From Bradyrhizobium sp. cir1 (lineage in GTDB: Bacteria > Pseudomonadota > Alphaproteobacteria > Rhizobiales > Xanthobacteraceae), in assembly GCF_014198245.1 (NCBI RefSeq), contig NZ_JACIHE010000021.1:58143-122142 (forward strand): a stretch of DNA of 64,000 nucleotides, in the 5' to 3' direction. The notes under the pieces are model-generated. The model was not told where the DNA came from. It made no database searches and worked only from the letters and a program-made list of their open reading frames with translations. Below are positions 10,388 to 18,952 of the stretch, one piece after another (within the stretch, counting starts at the first letter, position 1; each line of letters starts with the position of its first letter). The position numbers were made by a program, and so were the translations under genes.

Positions 10388-11383
10388 GAAGTGGCTGTAG
10401 GACAGCCGCTTCAAGGTCAGCTCTCGCCCCTGCCCGTCCAGGAAGCGTGGGCGCTCCCGGCCCGCGACGATCGTGCCGATCGCGGCGACGGAAACGCCCG
10501 CCGCCCGACCGGCTGCGATCAGCGCATCGCTTTGCGCCGGCGGAACAGTGCACAGGACCTCGTAATCGTCGCCTCCGGCCAGCAGCGTCTCAACGCAAAC
10601 AACGTTGCGGGCGACGAGGCTTGCTGCAGTCGCCGAAAGCGGCACGCTCACCACATCGATCGTGGCCGAGACGCCAGACGCCGCACAGAGTTTGGTCAGA
10701 TCGCCAGCAAGGCCATCGGAGACGTCCATCGCGGCCGACGCATGGTCGCGCACGGCCCGGGCCAGCACATTGCGCGGCTGCGGCACGCGATAACGTGAGA
10801 CCAGGGCATCCCTTGCAGCAGCATCCGACGCCAGCGCCGCAGCCGCGGCGCCACCAGTGAGCACGTCGAGACCGAGCGCGGCATCGCCGATCGTGCCCGT
10901 CACCAGGATGCGGTCGCCGGCCCTAGCGCCGGTGCGGCCGACCATCCGTCCCTTCGGCACGCGGCCGAAGGCGGTGATCGAGATCATCTGCGGTCCCGGG
11001 GTCGAGACCGTGTCGCCGCCAAGCAGCGGACAGGCGAACGTTTTCGCATCCTCGCCGAGCGCGTCCGCAAACGGCCGGAGCCAGGAGTCTTCCTTGCTGC
11101 GCAACGCCAGCGTCAGCACGAAGCCGGCCGGCACGGCGCCCTTGGCGGCGAGATCGGACAGATTCACCCGCAGCGCCTTGCGTGCGATGGTGTCCGGAGG
11201 ATCCGTGGCAAGATAATGCACGCCCTCGACCACGGCATCGGTGGTCACGACGATATCGTCGCCGGATGAGGACAGGATCGCGGCGTCGTCGACCAGCCCG
11301 AGCGCACCGGGATCGGTCGCCAGCGGCTTGAAATAGCGCGCGATGAGAGCGTCTTCGGCGGAGGGATTGTACGGGTCTGCCAT
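10385..11383 (-). CDS. thiL: Thiamine-monophosphate kinase
   Basis: 332 residues. ThiL phosphorylates thiamine monophosphate to the active cofactor thiamine pyrophosphate. AIR-synthase-like fold: GLVDDAAIL near the N terminus, VVTTDAVVEGVHY, NLSDLAAKGAVP, LLGGDTVSTPGP and AMDVSDGLAGDL are the conserved metal- and nucleotide-binding motifs. ATG at 11383 is chosen because GGGG lies at a suitable distance upstream; an in-frame ATG at 11401 is a weaker alternative. It is the last gene of the nrdR-rib-nusB unit, the usual alphaproteobacterial position. Confidence 0.95.
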   Translation of the reverse strand: MADPYNPSAEDALIARYFKPLATDPGALGLVDDAAILSSSGDDIVVTTDAVVEGVHYLATDPPDTIARKALRVNLSDLAAKGAVPAGFVLTLALRSKEDSWLRPFADALGEDAKTFACPLLGGDTVSTPGPQMISITAFGRVPKGRMVGRTGARAGDRILVTGTIGDAALGLDVLTGGAAAAALASDAAARDALVSRYRVPQPRNVLARAVRDHASAAMDVSDGLAGDLTKLCAASGVSATIDVVSVPLSATAASLVARNVVCVETLLAGGDDYEVLCTVPPAQSDALIAAGRAAGVSVAAIGTIVAGRERPRFLDGQGRELTLKRLSYSHF

Positions 11384-11405
11384 CAGAGTCAGCCCCACCA
11401 TCCAC

Positions 11406-11508
11406 TGTCATCGCCCGGCTCGACCGGGCGATCCAGTATTCCAGCGACGTTCGTGACATATCGATGGGCCGCGGCGTACTGGATGCCCCGCCTTCGCGGG
11501 GCATGACA
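11406..11508. repeat. Inverted-repeat element, family B copy 1
   Basis: TGTCATCGCCCGG...CCGGGCGATCCAGTA on the left and GTACTGGATGCCCCG...CGGGGCATGACA on the right form two hairpins that can also pair with each other through their TGTCA/TGACA ends and the CCAGTA/TACTGG cores. Related copies are at 21769-21873, 35171-35274 and 38515-38636. Confidence 0.88.
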
Positions 11509-11559
11509 CCGGAGTATGGGGCAGCAGCATCGCATCAATTCACCGCCCTGCGTCCCGTC

Positions 11560-12057
11560 CTACCCTCGCCCGAACTCGTCGCCACGAAACTGGCGGCCGA
11601 TCTGGTCGAGCACGGCGTTGACCATGCCGGTCTCCTCGCGATCGACGAAGGCATTGGCGACGTCGACATATTCGGAGACGACGACGCGGCCCGGCACGTC
11701 CTTGCGGTGCTGGAGCTCATAGGCGCCTGCCCGCAGCACCGCGCGCAGGATCGCCTCGATCCGCTTCAACGGCCAGCCCTTCGACAGCGCCTCGTCGATC
11801 AGAGGATCGAGCTTCTTCTGGTCGCGCACGACGCCGGAGACGACGTCGCGGAAGAAGGCGGCTTCCGCCGGCAGATAGGTGTCGCCCTCGACCTCGTTGC
11901 CGAGCCAGTGGCTCTCGAACTCGGCGAAGATGTCGTTGATGCCGGCGCCGGCAATGTCCATCTGGTACAGCGCCTGGACGGCCGCGAGCCGCGCCGCACC
12001 GCGCCGGTTCGCCTTCTTCTCGTTAAGCCCCGCCGGCTTCTTGGTGTTGTCGGCCAT
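11560..12057 (-). CDS. nusB: Transcription antitermination factor NusB
   Basis: 165 residues. The start MADNTKKPAG at 12057 follows ribH by 4 bp; a longer open frame inside ribH is spurious. The family pattern is RRGAARLAAVQALYQMDI, then PLIDEALSKGWPLKRIEAILRAVLRAGAYEL and the C-terminal VVSEYVDVANAF...GMVNAVLDQIGRQF. NusB binds boxA RNA with NusE (S10) in rRNA antitermination. The order ribH-nusB-thiL is conserved. Confidence 0.95.
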   Translation of the reverse strand: MADNTKKPAGLNEKKANRRGAARLAAVQALYQMDIAGAGINDIFAEFESHWLGNEVEGDTYLPAEAAFFRDVVSGVVRDQKKLDPLIDEALSKGWPLKRIEAILRAVLRAGAYELQHRKDVPGRVVVSEYVDVANAFVDREETGMVNAVLDQIGRQFRGDEFGRG

Positions 12058-12061
12058 GGCT

Positions 12062-12553
12062 TCAGGCCCGCGCCAGGCGGCGTTTGATACGCAGCATCGC
12101 AAGCGCCGCGCGCGCGGCGTCGCCGCCCTTGTTGAGCTCGCTGGCGCGCGCCCTCGCCCAGGCCTGCGCCTCGGTGTTGACGGTGAGGATACCATTGCCG
12201 AGCGGCAGCTTTCGCGCCACGGCGAGATCCATCAGCGCGCGCGAGGATTCCTGCGAGACGATCTCGAAATGGATGGTGTCGCCGCGGATCACGCAGCCAA
12301 GCGCGATCACCGCGTCATAGGGTTTGCCGTTCGCCGCTGCGGCATCGACCGCGATGGCCACCGCCGCCGGGATTTCCAGCGCACCGGGAACCGTGATGAC
12401 GTCATGCGTCAGACCGGCCGCCTTCAGTTCAGTCACCGCGCCGTCGAGAAGCGCGTCCTGGAGATCGTCATAGAACCGCGCCTCGACAATCAGCGCCCGT
12501 GCGCCGGAAATGTCGGTCTGGTCCTTCAGGGGTGCGCGCCGCGCGTCTGCCAT
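12062..12553 (-). CDS. ribH: 6,7-dimethyl-8-ribityllumazine synthase
   Basis: 163 residues. RibH condenses 3,4-dihydroxybutanone 4-phosphate with the ribitylamino-pyrimidine to form the lumazine substrate of riboflavin synthase. The motifs are VEARFYDDLQDALLDGA, VPGALEIPAAV, ALGCVIRGDTIHFEIVSQESSRAL and PLGNGILTVNTEAQA, with the conserved His of the IRGDTIHF segment in the active site. It lies between ribE and nusB on the minus strand, separated from ribE by a repeat element that could lower expression of the downstream genes (inference). Confidence 0.96.
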   Translation of the reverse strand: MADARRAPLKDQTDISGARALIVEARFYDDLQDALLDGAVTELKAAGLTHDVITVPGALEIPAAVAIAVDAAAANGKPYDAVIALGCVIRGDTIHFEIVSQESSRALMDLAVARKLPLGNGILTVNTEAQAWARARASELNKGGDAARAALAMLRIKRRLARA

Positions 12554-12621
12554 CGTTCAATCCGTTTCGAAAGGGGTCGGCGCTATGTAGTCGCCGCAGG
12601 TCCGTAAGCCAAGTTAGAAAC

Positions 12622-12724
12622 TGTCATTCCGGGGCGATGCGCAGCATCGAACCCGGAATCTCGAGATTCCCCGGTGCGCAATTGCGCACCTGTGGTCTGG
12701 TCCTGCGGACCATCCCGGAATGAC
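12622..12724. repeat. Inverted-repeat element, family C, with an internal 16-bp palindrome
   Basis: Outer arms TGTCATTCCGGG and CCCGGAATGAC. Inside lies the perfect palindrome GTGCGCAATTGCGCAC at 12674-12689, which also occurs inside family B copy 4 at 38605-38620. The element fills the ribE-ribH spacer. Confidence 0.85.
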
Positions 12725-12735
12725 GGCATCGCCGG

Positions 12736-13344
12736 TCACTTCATTTCCGTCAGCCGCGCCGCGTAGCGGGCCATCAGATCGACCTCGATATTGACCTCGG
12801 CGCCCGCCTTCCAGCCGCCGATCGTCGTGACCGTCAGCGTGTGCGGGATGATCAGCACCGAAAAGGTCACGTCTGCAACCGTATTGATCGTCAGCGAGAC
12901 GCCGTCGAGCGTGATCGAGCCCTTGGTGGCGATGAACCGCGCCAGCTCCCGCGTCGTCGAGAGCACGAACCGCGCCATGTCGGGCAAATCTTCGCGGCTG
13001 ACAATGGTTGCAATGCCATCGGCATGGCCGGCAACAATATGCCCGCCGAGCTCGTCGCCGATCTTCAGCGCGCGCTCGAGGTTGAGCTTCGTCCCCACCT
13101 TCCAGTGCTTTGCCGTCGTCAGCGCCAGCGTCTCGGCCGCGGTATCGACATCGAACCAGGTTTTGCCGCCTGCGACGCCGGAAGCAACCACCGTCAGGCA
13201 AACGCCGTTGCAGGCGATCGAGGCGCCGTCGGCGATGGTGGTCTGGTCGTAGCTGCAGGCGATGCGCAGCCGATGCAGCTGGCCCTGCGCCGTCGGCGTG
13301 AAGCTGACGATCTCGCCGATATCGGTGACAATGCCGGTGAACAT
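12736..13344 (-). CDS. ribE: Riboflavin synthase (alpha chain)
   Basis: 202 residues, with the diagnostic N terminus MFTGIVTDIGEI and two lumazine-binding repeats. The first carries GASIACNGVCLTVV and FDVDTAAETL, the second TKGSITLDGVSLTINTV and FSVLIIPHTL. It dismutates two lumazines to riboflavin. The start at 13344 is one base before the stop of ribD, so the two are probably coupled; the open frame extending upstream inside ribD is spurious. Confidence 0.96.
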   Translation of the reverse strand: MFTGIVTDIGEIVSFTPTAQGQLHRLRIACSYDQTTIADGASIACNGVCLTVVASGVAGGKTWFDVDTAAETLALTTAKHWKVGTKLNLERALKIGDELGGHIVAGHADGIATIVSREDLPDMARFVLSTTRELARFIATKGSITLDGVSLTINTVADVTFSVLIIPHTLTVTTIGGWKAGAEVNIEVDLMARYAARLTEMK

Positions 13345-13345
13345 G

Positions 13346-14494
13346 TTAGGCGCGCTCGTAGATGGTGAGAGTATCGTGGTCGAATGTCTCGCTAGCATGA
13401 ACCTTGTAGGCCTGCGACTGCGTGATTTTCGACAGGGGCAATGCATCGAGCGCATCGACGCCGCCCTCGCCGACCGCTTCCGCCCCGCGGAACAGCCAGA
13501 TCTCGTCGACGAGATCGGCCGCGACGAACGAAGCGGCAACGCGGCTGCCGCCCTCGACCATCAGCCGCGTGATACCTTTCTCCGCCAGCGCATGCAGCAC
13601 GGCCGGCAGATCGAGCCCGGATGCACTGCCCGGCGGCATGCGCATGATTTGCGCACCAGCCGCGCCAAGGCGCGTCGCGGCGGCCGCTTCCGCGAGCTCG
13701 GAGGCGATCACCCAGAGCGGCGTCTCGCGCGCGGAGCGAACGAGCTGGCTCGAGGTCGGAACACGCAGGCTCCGATCGAGCACCACGCGCACCGGCGAGC
13801 GCGCCGCCATGCCCGGCAGACGGCAGGTCAGCATCGGATCGTCCGCCAGCACCGTGCCGATGCCAACGAGGATGGCGTCGCTCTGTGCGCGGAGCAGATG
13901 CACGCGATTGCGTGCCGCCTCCCCCGTGATCGCGACTGGCTTGCCGCCGGCTCCGCCGATCTTGCCGTCGGGCGAGACTGCGAGCTTCAGGATTGCATGC
14001 GGCCGCTTGTCACGGATGCGGCGAAAATGGCCGGCGTGGTCGAACGCGGCCTCTGCCGCGCAAAGACCGACATCCACATTGATGCCGGCGGCGCGCAAGC
14101 GCGCATGGCCCTGGCCCGCCACTTCCGGATTGGGATCCTCGATCGCCGCCACCACGCGCTTGATGCCGGCGGCAATCACCGCATCGGCGCAGGGCGGCGA
14201 CTTGCCGAAATGCGAGCACGGCTCGAGCGTGACGTAGAGCGTGGCGCCCCGCGCCGCATCGCCCGCGCGCCGCAGCGCTTCGGGCTCGCCATGCGGGCGC
14301 CCGCCCGCTTGCGTCCAGCCGCGGCCAACGATGAGGCCATCCTTGACGATCACGGCGCCCACGGCCGGGTTGGGCCAGGTGCGCCCCTGCCCGCGCCTAC
14401 CCAGCGAAAGCGCAAGCTCCATGAAGCGGCGGTCGGCGTCCTTGGCCTCGCGGGCCTTCTGCGCGAACTGATCCTCCAGGATGCGGAAGATCAT
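13346..14494 (-). CDS. ribD: Bifunctional pyrimidine deaminase / reductase
   Basis: 382 residues, two domains. The N-terminal zinc deaminase (about residues 20-150) has the catalytic motif HGEPEAL and the zinc ligands in PCSHFGKSPPCADA. The C-terminal NADPH-dependent reductase (about 165-382) has LKLAVSPDGKIGG, DAILVGIGTVLADDP and MVEGGSRVAASF. These are the second and third steps of riboflavin synthesis from GTP. Its ATG overlaps the stop of nrdR (14491-14494). Confidence 0.96.
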   Translation of the reverse strand: MIFRILEDQFAQKAREAKDADRRFMELALSLGRRGQGRTWPNPAVGAVIVKDGLIVGRGWTQAGGRPHGEPEALRRAGDAARGATLYVTLEPCSHFGKSPPCADAVIAAGIKRVVAAIEDPNPEVAGQGHARLRAAGINVDVGLCAAEAAFDHAGHFRRIRDKRPHAILKLAVSPDGKIGGAGGKPVAITGEAARNRVHLLRAQSDAILVGIGTVLADDPMLTCRLPGMAARSPVRVVLDRSLRVPTSSQLVRSARETPLWVIASELAEAAAATRLGAAGAQIMRMPPGSASGLDLPAVLHALAEKGITRLMVEGGSRVAASFVAADLVDEIWLFRGAEAVGEGGVDALDALPLSKITQSQAYKVHASETFDHDTLTIYERA

Positions 14495-14973
14495 TTGCGG
14501 ATCGCGGCGAGCCGCGCTTCCTCCTCACCGGAGAGCTCGCCGAGCACGTCGGCGAAATCCTTGGCCTCGCGGAAATTGCGGTAGACCGAGGCGAAGCGCA
14601 CATAGGCGACGTCGTCGAGCGTGCGCAGATGCTCCATCACGGTCTCGCCGATCACCTCGGACGAGATTTCGGCCTCGCCGCCGGTCTCGAGCTCGCGCAC
14701 GATGGTGGAGACCATCTTTTCGACCCGCTCCGGCTCGACCTGCCGCTTGCGAAGTGAGATCTGCACCGAGCGCATCAGCTTGTCGCGATCGAACGGCACG
14801 CGGCGGCCGTTGCGCTTGATGACGGTGAGCTCGCGCAACTGGACGCGCTCGAAGGTGGTGAAGCGGAAATTGCAGGCGACGCACACGCGCCGCCTGCGGA
14901 TCACGGAAGAGTCCTCGGTCGGACGCGAGTCCTTTACCTGCGTATCGAGACTGTTGCAGTTCGGGCAGCGCAT
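14491..14973 (-). CDS. nrdR: Transcriptional repressor NrdR
   Basis: 160 residues. It opens with a zinc ribbon (CPNC at residues 3-6 and CVAC at about 31-34) joined to the basic RRRRVC segment, then an ATP-cone (VIKRNGRRVPFDRDKLMRSV). NrdR senses dATP/ATP and represses ribonucleotide reductase genes through NrdR boxes. No ribonucleotide reductase gene is in the window. It sits between glyA and ribD, as is common in alphaproteobacteria, 15 bp after the glyA stop. Confidence 0.97.
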   Translation of the reverse strand: MRCPNCNSLDTQVKDSRPTEDSSVIRRRRVCVACNFRFTTFERVQLRELTVIKRNGRRVPFDRDKLMRSVQISLRKRQVEPERVEKMVSTIVRELETGGEAEISSEVIGETVMEHLRTLDDVAYVRFASVYRNFREAKDFADVLGELSGEEEARLAAIRK

Positions 14974-14988
14974 CCGTTTGCCTTGGCC

Positions 14989-16287
14989 TTACTGATAGAT
15001 CGGGAACCGGTCGGTGAGCGCCTTGACCCGTTCCTTGATCGCGGCTTCCACCAGCGGCGCCTTGCCGTCGTCGGACTGCGCGATCGCGTTGAGAACCTCG
15101 GCGATCATGCCGCCGACCTGCTGGAATTCGGCAACGCCAAAGCCGCGGGTGGTCGCGGCGGGAGTGCCGAGACGCAGGCCCGAGGTGACGAAGGGTTTTT
15201 CGGGGTCGAACGGAATGCCGTTCTTGTTGCAGGTGATGGCCGCACGGACCAGCGCCTTCTCCGAGACGTTGCCCTTCAGGCCCTTCGGCCGGAGATCGAC
15301 CAGCATCAGATGGTTATCGGTGCCGCCGGAGACAATATCGAAGCCGTGGCTCTTCATCGCCTCGGCCAGCGCCTTGGCGTTCTCAACGACGTTCTTGGCA
15401 TAGACCTTGAAGTCCGGCCGCAGCGCCTCGCCGAAGGCAACGGCCTTCGCCGCGATCACGTGCATCAACGGGCCGCCCTGCAGACCCGGGAAGATCGCCG
15501 AGTTGAGCTTCTTGGCAAGCGTCTCGTCATTGGTGAGGATCAGGCCGCCGCGCGGACCGCGCAGCGATTTGTGCGTCGTGGTCGTGGTGACATGCGCATA
15601 CGGCACCGGCGAAGCATGCACGCCACCGGCGACCAGACCGGCGAAATGCGCCATGTCGACCAGGAGGTACGCGCCGACGCTGTCGGCGATCTCGCGGAAA
15701 CGCTTGAAGTCCCAGGCGCGCGAATAGGCCGAGCCGCCGGCCACGATCAGCTTCGGCTTGACCTCTTCAGCCTGCTTCTGGACCGCGTCCATGTCGATGA
15801 TCTGGTCCTCGCGGCGCACGGTGTAGTGCGCGGCCTTGAACCACTTGCCGCTCATGTTGACGGGCGAGCCGTGGGTGAGATGGCCACCGGCCGCAAGGTC
15901 CAGGCCCATGAAGGTGTCGCCGGGCTGGAGCAGCGCCAGAAACACCGCCTGGTTCATCTGGCTGCCGGAGTTCGGCTGCACGTTGGCGAAATTGGCGCCG
16001 AACAGCTTCTTGGCGCGATCGATCGCGAGATTCTCGGCGACGTCGACCCACTCACAACCGCCGTAATAGCGCGCGCCCGGATAACCCTCGGCGTACTTGT
16101 TGGTCATCACCGAACCCTGCGCTTCCAGCACGGCCCGGCTGACGATGTTCTCGGAGGCGATCAGCTCGACCTCATGGCGCTGCCGGCCGAGCTCGCCCCT
16201 GATGGCGGCGGCGATGTCCGGGTCGGCCTGCTCGAGCGAGGCGGTGAAAAACGAATCGGGCGCGGAGGCGGTTTTTGCGAGGGTCAT
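14989..16287 (-). CDS. glyA: Serine hydroxymethyltransferase
   Basis: 432 residues. GlyA interconverts serine and glycine with transfer of a one-carbon unit to tetrahydrofolate. Motifs are VELIASENIVS, NKYAEGYPGARYYGG, the PLP-binding stretch DMAHFAGLVAGG and the Schiff-base Lys in TTTTTHKSLRGPRGG. It heads the glyA-nrdR-rib-nusB-thiL unit. The 269-bp spacer upstream shows no recognisable riboswitch; a short GCGGTTC/GAACCGC hairpin at 16457-16474 has no U-tract. Confidence 0.97.
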   Translation of the reverse strand: MTLAKTASAPDSFFTASLEQADPDIAAAIRGELGRQRHEVELIASENIVSRAVLEAQGSVMTNKYAEGYPGARYYGGCEWVDVAENLAIDRAKKLFGANFANVQPNSGSQMNQAVFLALLQPGDTFMGLDLAAGGHLTHGSPVNMSGKWFKAAHYTVRREDQIIDMDAVQKQAEEVKPKLIVAGGSAYSRAWDFKRFREIADSVGAYLLVDMAHFAGLVAGGVHASPVPYAHVTTTTTHKSLRGPRGGLILTNDETLAKKLNSAIFPGLQGGPLMHVIAAKAVAFGEALRPDFKVYAKNVVENAKALAEAMKSHGFDIVSGGTDNHLMLVDLRPKGLKGNVSEKALVRAAITCNKNGIPFDPEKPFVTSGLRLGTPAATTRGFGVAEFQQVGGMIAEVLNAIAQSDDGKAPLVEAAIKERVKALTDRFPIYQ

Positions 16288-16556
16288 CTTGCGAATATCT
16301 CCACCGCCGCAGCCTTTTGGCGGGCTACGGGCGGGTCTGGTGTGGCGATCGGAAGCACGCGCGATCTACCACATCGCCCGCCCCCGGCCAAGCATTTGCG
16401 GGTCGGGCCTGATATTTATGCAAGATATGGTGGGGATCGGGGGTTTGAGCGGCGGGGCGGTTCTCTGGAACCGCTCCCGCTCCAATTCTCCCGGAAGAGG
16501 CCGTTTTGGACCTTAAAGAGCCAGGGGCCCCTGGGGCGAGAGTGGTCGGCTCCCTC

Positions 16557-16778
16557 TCACAGCCCGGTATAGCCGGCCTTCACGGGGTCCACGCTGCCGT
16601 CGAGCTGGCGCAAATAGGTCAGGCCGCAGACCGTCAACCTGTGCGGGTCCCTCTCGCCCGCCTCCATCAACGTATTGATGTAGGTCGTCACCTTCTCCCG
16701 TGCCTCCTCGCTGGCCGCCGCGGTGCGGTTGGCGAGCAGGTCATAGGTCTGCATGATTCGGTCGATGGCAGCTTCCAT
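16557..16778 (-). CDS. Small conserved-type protein of unknown function
   Basis: 73 residues starting MEAAIDRIMQTYDLLAN and ending VDPVKAGYTGL. The sequence is predicted mainly helical, with one Cys (LTVCGLTYLRQLDG) and no signal or membrane segment. The ATG at 16778 has GAGGG at a suitable distance upstream; a longer open frame to 17003 overlaps the neighbouring gene and looks spurious. It lies 37 bp downstream of another small same-strand gene and both probably form one transcript. I do not recognise a family. Confidence 0.6.
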   Translation of the reverse strand: MEAAIDRIMQTYDLLANRTAAASEEAREKVTTYINTLMEAGERDPHRLTVCGLTYLRQLDGSVDPVKAGYTGL

Positions 16779-16815
16779 TGCACCCTCTAGTTCTTCCGAA
16801 TTGCGGGAATTTTGA

Positions 16816-17052
16816 TCAGGCAACCGCGCGGACCTCGGATTGCGTCTCGAACCACGTGATCGCCTTGTTGGCGAGCCTGATCTTGTTGAATTCGCCGTGC
16901 TGGAGCAGCTTGATGATGATCTCGAGCAGGCGTTCGTCGGTGACGAGCGTGTCGGGGATTGCGCCGGAGCGGCGGAGATAGTTCGCGGCGATGGCATAGG
17001 CATCGCTCACGAGTTCGACGTTCATAGCCTGCAATCCGCGCCCGCCCGCCAT
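16816..17052 (-). CDS. Small helical protein of unknown function
   Basis: 78 residues from the ATG at 17052, which has GGAGG five bases upstream; an internal ATG (MNVELVSDAY, 17025) is a weaker alternative. The sequence (VSDAYAIAANYLRRSG, TDERLLEIIIKLLQHGEFNKIRLANKAITWFE) is regular and helical, with no signal peptide or membrane segment. It is co-directional with the 73-residue gene downstream. The pair separates the LdtR-like regulator from glyA. No family is recognised. Confidence 0.6.
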   Translation of the reverse strand: MAGGRGLQAMNVELVSDAYAIAANYLRRSGAIPDTLVTDERLLEIIIKLLQHGEFNKIRLANKAITWFETQSEVRAVA

Positions 17053-17250
17053 TGCATCCTCCGATCCAGAGGATTAACGGCGACGCCGGGACCTGGTTCC
17101 GCCCCGATCGGACATTTTTTCGCACTGCAAAATGGCAAAACGCACCGGTCCGGGGGCAACTCCGGGCCGATGCGTTTGGGGGAAGTCAGGCACGTTCGGG
17201 AGGCTTGCCGGTCTTGTTGTCGGGCCGGCTTGGCCTTGATCCCTTGGAAC

Positions 17251-17769
17251 TCAGAGGCGGTACAGGATCTGGTCGGTCCAGAACCGCTCGAGACGGTGCA
17301 GCGACTTGTTGAGCGTGGAGAACTCCTCGCCCGAGATGCCGCCGACCTGCTCGACCGTCTTGACGTGCTTCTGGTAGAGCGCGTCGACGATGCGGCGGAC
17401 TTCCTGGCCCTGCGGGGTCAGGCGGATGCGCACCGAGCGGCGATCAACGCGCGAGCGCTGATGATCGAGGAAGCCGAGCTCGACGAGCTTCTTCAGATTG
17501 TAGGAGACGTTGGAGCCGAGATAGTAGCCGCGCGTGCGCAGCTCGCCGGCGGTCAGCTCCTTGTCGCCAATGTTGTAGAGCAGCAGCGCCTGCACCGAGT
17601 TGATGTCGGCGCGACCGCGGCGATCGAACTCGTCCTTGATGACGTCGAGGAGCCGGCGATGCAGCCGCTCCACCAGAGTCAGAGCTTCCAGATAGAGCGA
17701 CTGCACCGAACCCTGCTGGCCGGAGACGCGCTCTGCGGTATCTGCCGCAGTTGCGACGGCTTTCATCAT
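17251..17769 (-). CDS. ldtR: MarR-type winged-helix regulator, LdtR-like
   Basis: 172 residues. The winged-helix core runs from INSVQALLLYNIGDKELTAGELRTRG (recognition region GYYLGSNVSYNLKKLVELGFL) to the wing DRRSVRIRLTPQGQEV. LdtR proteins of Rhizobiales control L,D-transpeptidase and stress-tolerance genes. The assignment rests on overall similarity from memory and on the hemB-side neighbourhood, so the symbol is tentative, while the MarR family call is firm. Upstream AGGGGAAG is the ribosome-binding site. The spacer before the gene carries TCG-rich dyads that could be an operator. Confidence 0.82.
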   Translation of the reverse strand: MMKAVATAADTAERVSGQQGSVQSLYLEALTLVERLHRRLLDVIKDEFDRRGRADINSVQALLLYNIGDKELTAGELRTRGYYLGSNVSYNLKKLVELGFLDHQRSRVDRRSVRIRLTPQGQEVRRIVDALYQKHVKTVEQVGGISGEEFSTLNKSLHRLERFWTDQILYRL

Positions 17770-17783
17770 GACACTTCCCCTGT

Positions 17784-17800
17784 TGTCGTTTTTATCGACA
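17784..17800 (-). promoter_or_regulatory. Candidate operator dyad upstream of the LdtR-like gene
   Basis: TGTCG-N7-CGACA lies 15 bp before the start codon. A related TCGAC...GTCGA-like stretch follows at 17796-17812. MarR proteins bind such dyads and often autoregulate, but binding here is inference. Confidence 0.3.
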
Positions 17801-18325
17801 CTTATTCGACGAAACTTGTGTCCCGTCCGATAGGTGCAACTTAAGGGGCTCGTTTGAAGATCGGCTTAAATAAGAGAATAAAGAGATCATGAATTTAAGA
17901 CAGTGAATTGCGGATTAAGCCTGTCCCACAAGGACTTTTCGCAACCGTCTGTTGACCTTCGCAAGGTCCTGTTCACCCTCCGTCCGCCGCAACTGTCGCA
18001 TTCCAGAACAGCCCCGCCCCGTTTCGAAACGGGCGCGTAACAGCTGTGGCGGAACAGACTGGTCAATGAAAACTTACCGCAAATTTGAGGCAACCAACGG
18101 TCAACCAATCGCAACACTCTCGTGTCCCGGACAAGATGCAGCGCGCAGCGATGCATCGCAGAGCCGGGACCCAAGAAAGCCGCAAACGAGATCGCGGAGA
18201 GCGGAGAGATGGGCCCCGGCTCTGCAACGCATCACGCCTGACTGGACGATGCTTCGCATCGCCAGGGGCGTGCTGCATTGCGTCCGGGGCACGAAAGTAT
18301 CTTCGATATCGGCGAAGACGTCGCG
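17801..18325. other. Long spacer between two minus-strand genes
   Basis: No gene is supported. The left part (17801-17960) is the promoter side of the LdtR-like gene and is relatively A/T-rich at 17865-17915. The right part is occupied by a long inverted repeat (18121-18294). Confidence 0.4.
18121..18294. repeat. Long composite inverted repeat, family E
   Basis: CGTGTCCCGGACAAGATGCAGC on the left is complementary, with mismatches, to GCTGCATTGCGTCCGGGGCACG on the right. Inner hairpins occur at 18145-18170 (CGATGCATCG) and around GATGCTTCGCATC. Single copy in this window. Confidence 0.65.
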
Positions 18326-18829
18326 CTACGGCGGCCGTTCGCGCGCGGCCATCCAGGCGAGCGCCAGATAGGCGGCGAGCATGAAGACCTCGACGCCGAC
18401 CACGACCAGGCTGCCGCCGTAGATTCCCGGGAACATCAGCTCGATCACCGCCATCGACACCACGGTGGTCAGCCACACCACCGCGCCCCAGGGCGTGGCC
18501 AGCCAGAGGCCGACGGCGGCGACGAGTTCGATCACGGCGAAGTAGACGGTCGCGGCCTGCCAGGCCATCGCCTGGTTCTCGAACGCCTCGTCCTCGCCGC
18601 CGACGAAGCCGGTCACCTGCGCCCAGTGATAGAGGCCCTTGAGGATCGAGAGCAGCGCCATCACCCGCAGGAACAGCACGAGCCGCCGCGTCCAGACATT
18701 GTCGTCGGACTCAGGCCGCTCCGACGAGATCGCCGCCACCGAGAGTGCGCTCTCTCTGGCATTGTCTCGGGCAGCGTCCCTGGCACCGGCGCCGTCACGG
18801 GCCGCATCGCGGGTGGAGATCTCGGACAT
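18326..18829 (-). CDS. DUF6163-type integral membrane protein
   Basis: 167 residues from the ATG at 18829. A polar N terminus (~45 residues, with repeated ARDAARDNARE-like heptads) precedes four membrane segments: LVLFLRVMALLSILKGLYHW, ATVYFAVIELVAAVGLWLA, VVWLTTVVSMAVIELMF and GSLVVVGVEVFMLAAYLAL. I recall this family next to ldtR and hemB in Bradyrhizobium; function is unknown. The open frame extends antisense through hemB but that part is an artefact. It is divergent from hemB, with ~120 bp between the starts. Confidence 0.75.
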   Translation of the reverse strand: MSEISTRDAARDGAGARDAARDNARESALSVAAISSERPESDDNVWTRRLVLFLRVMALLSILKGLYHWAQVTGFVGGEDEAFENQAMAWQAATVYFAVIELVAAVGLWLATPWGAVVWLTTVVSMAVIELMFPGIYGGSLVVVGVEVFMLAAYLALAWMAARERPP

Positions 18830-18952
18830 AGGCCCCTTCTGGCTGCTTCGGCCCACAAAATCAATCGGCTGCCATCCCTTGCGGCAGGTCAAGCCGCGGT
18901 GACGGGAACCATGCGAGCTGGTATAAGAATAATTCCAGCCGGAGGAAGAATG

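Noticed and set aside
16288..16556. Possible riboswitch upstream of glyA
   Set aside because: No glycine, SAM or other riboswitch core could be recognised; the only hairpin (16457-16474) is short and has no terminator tail.
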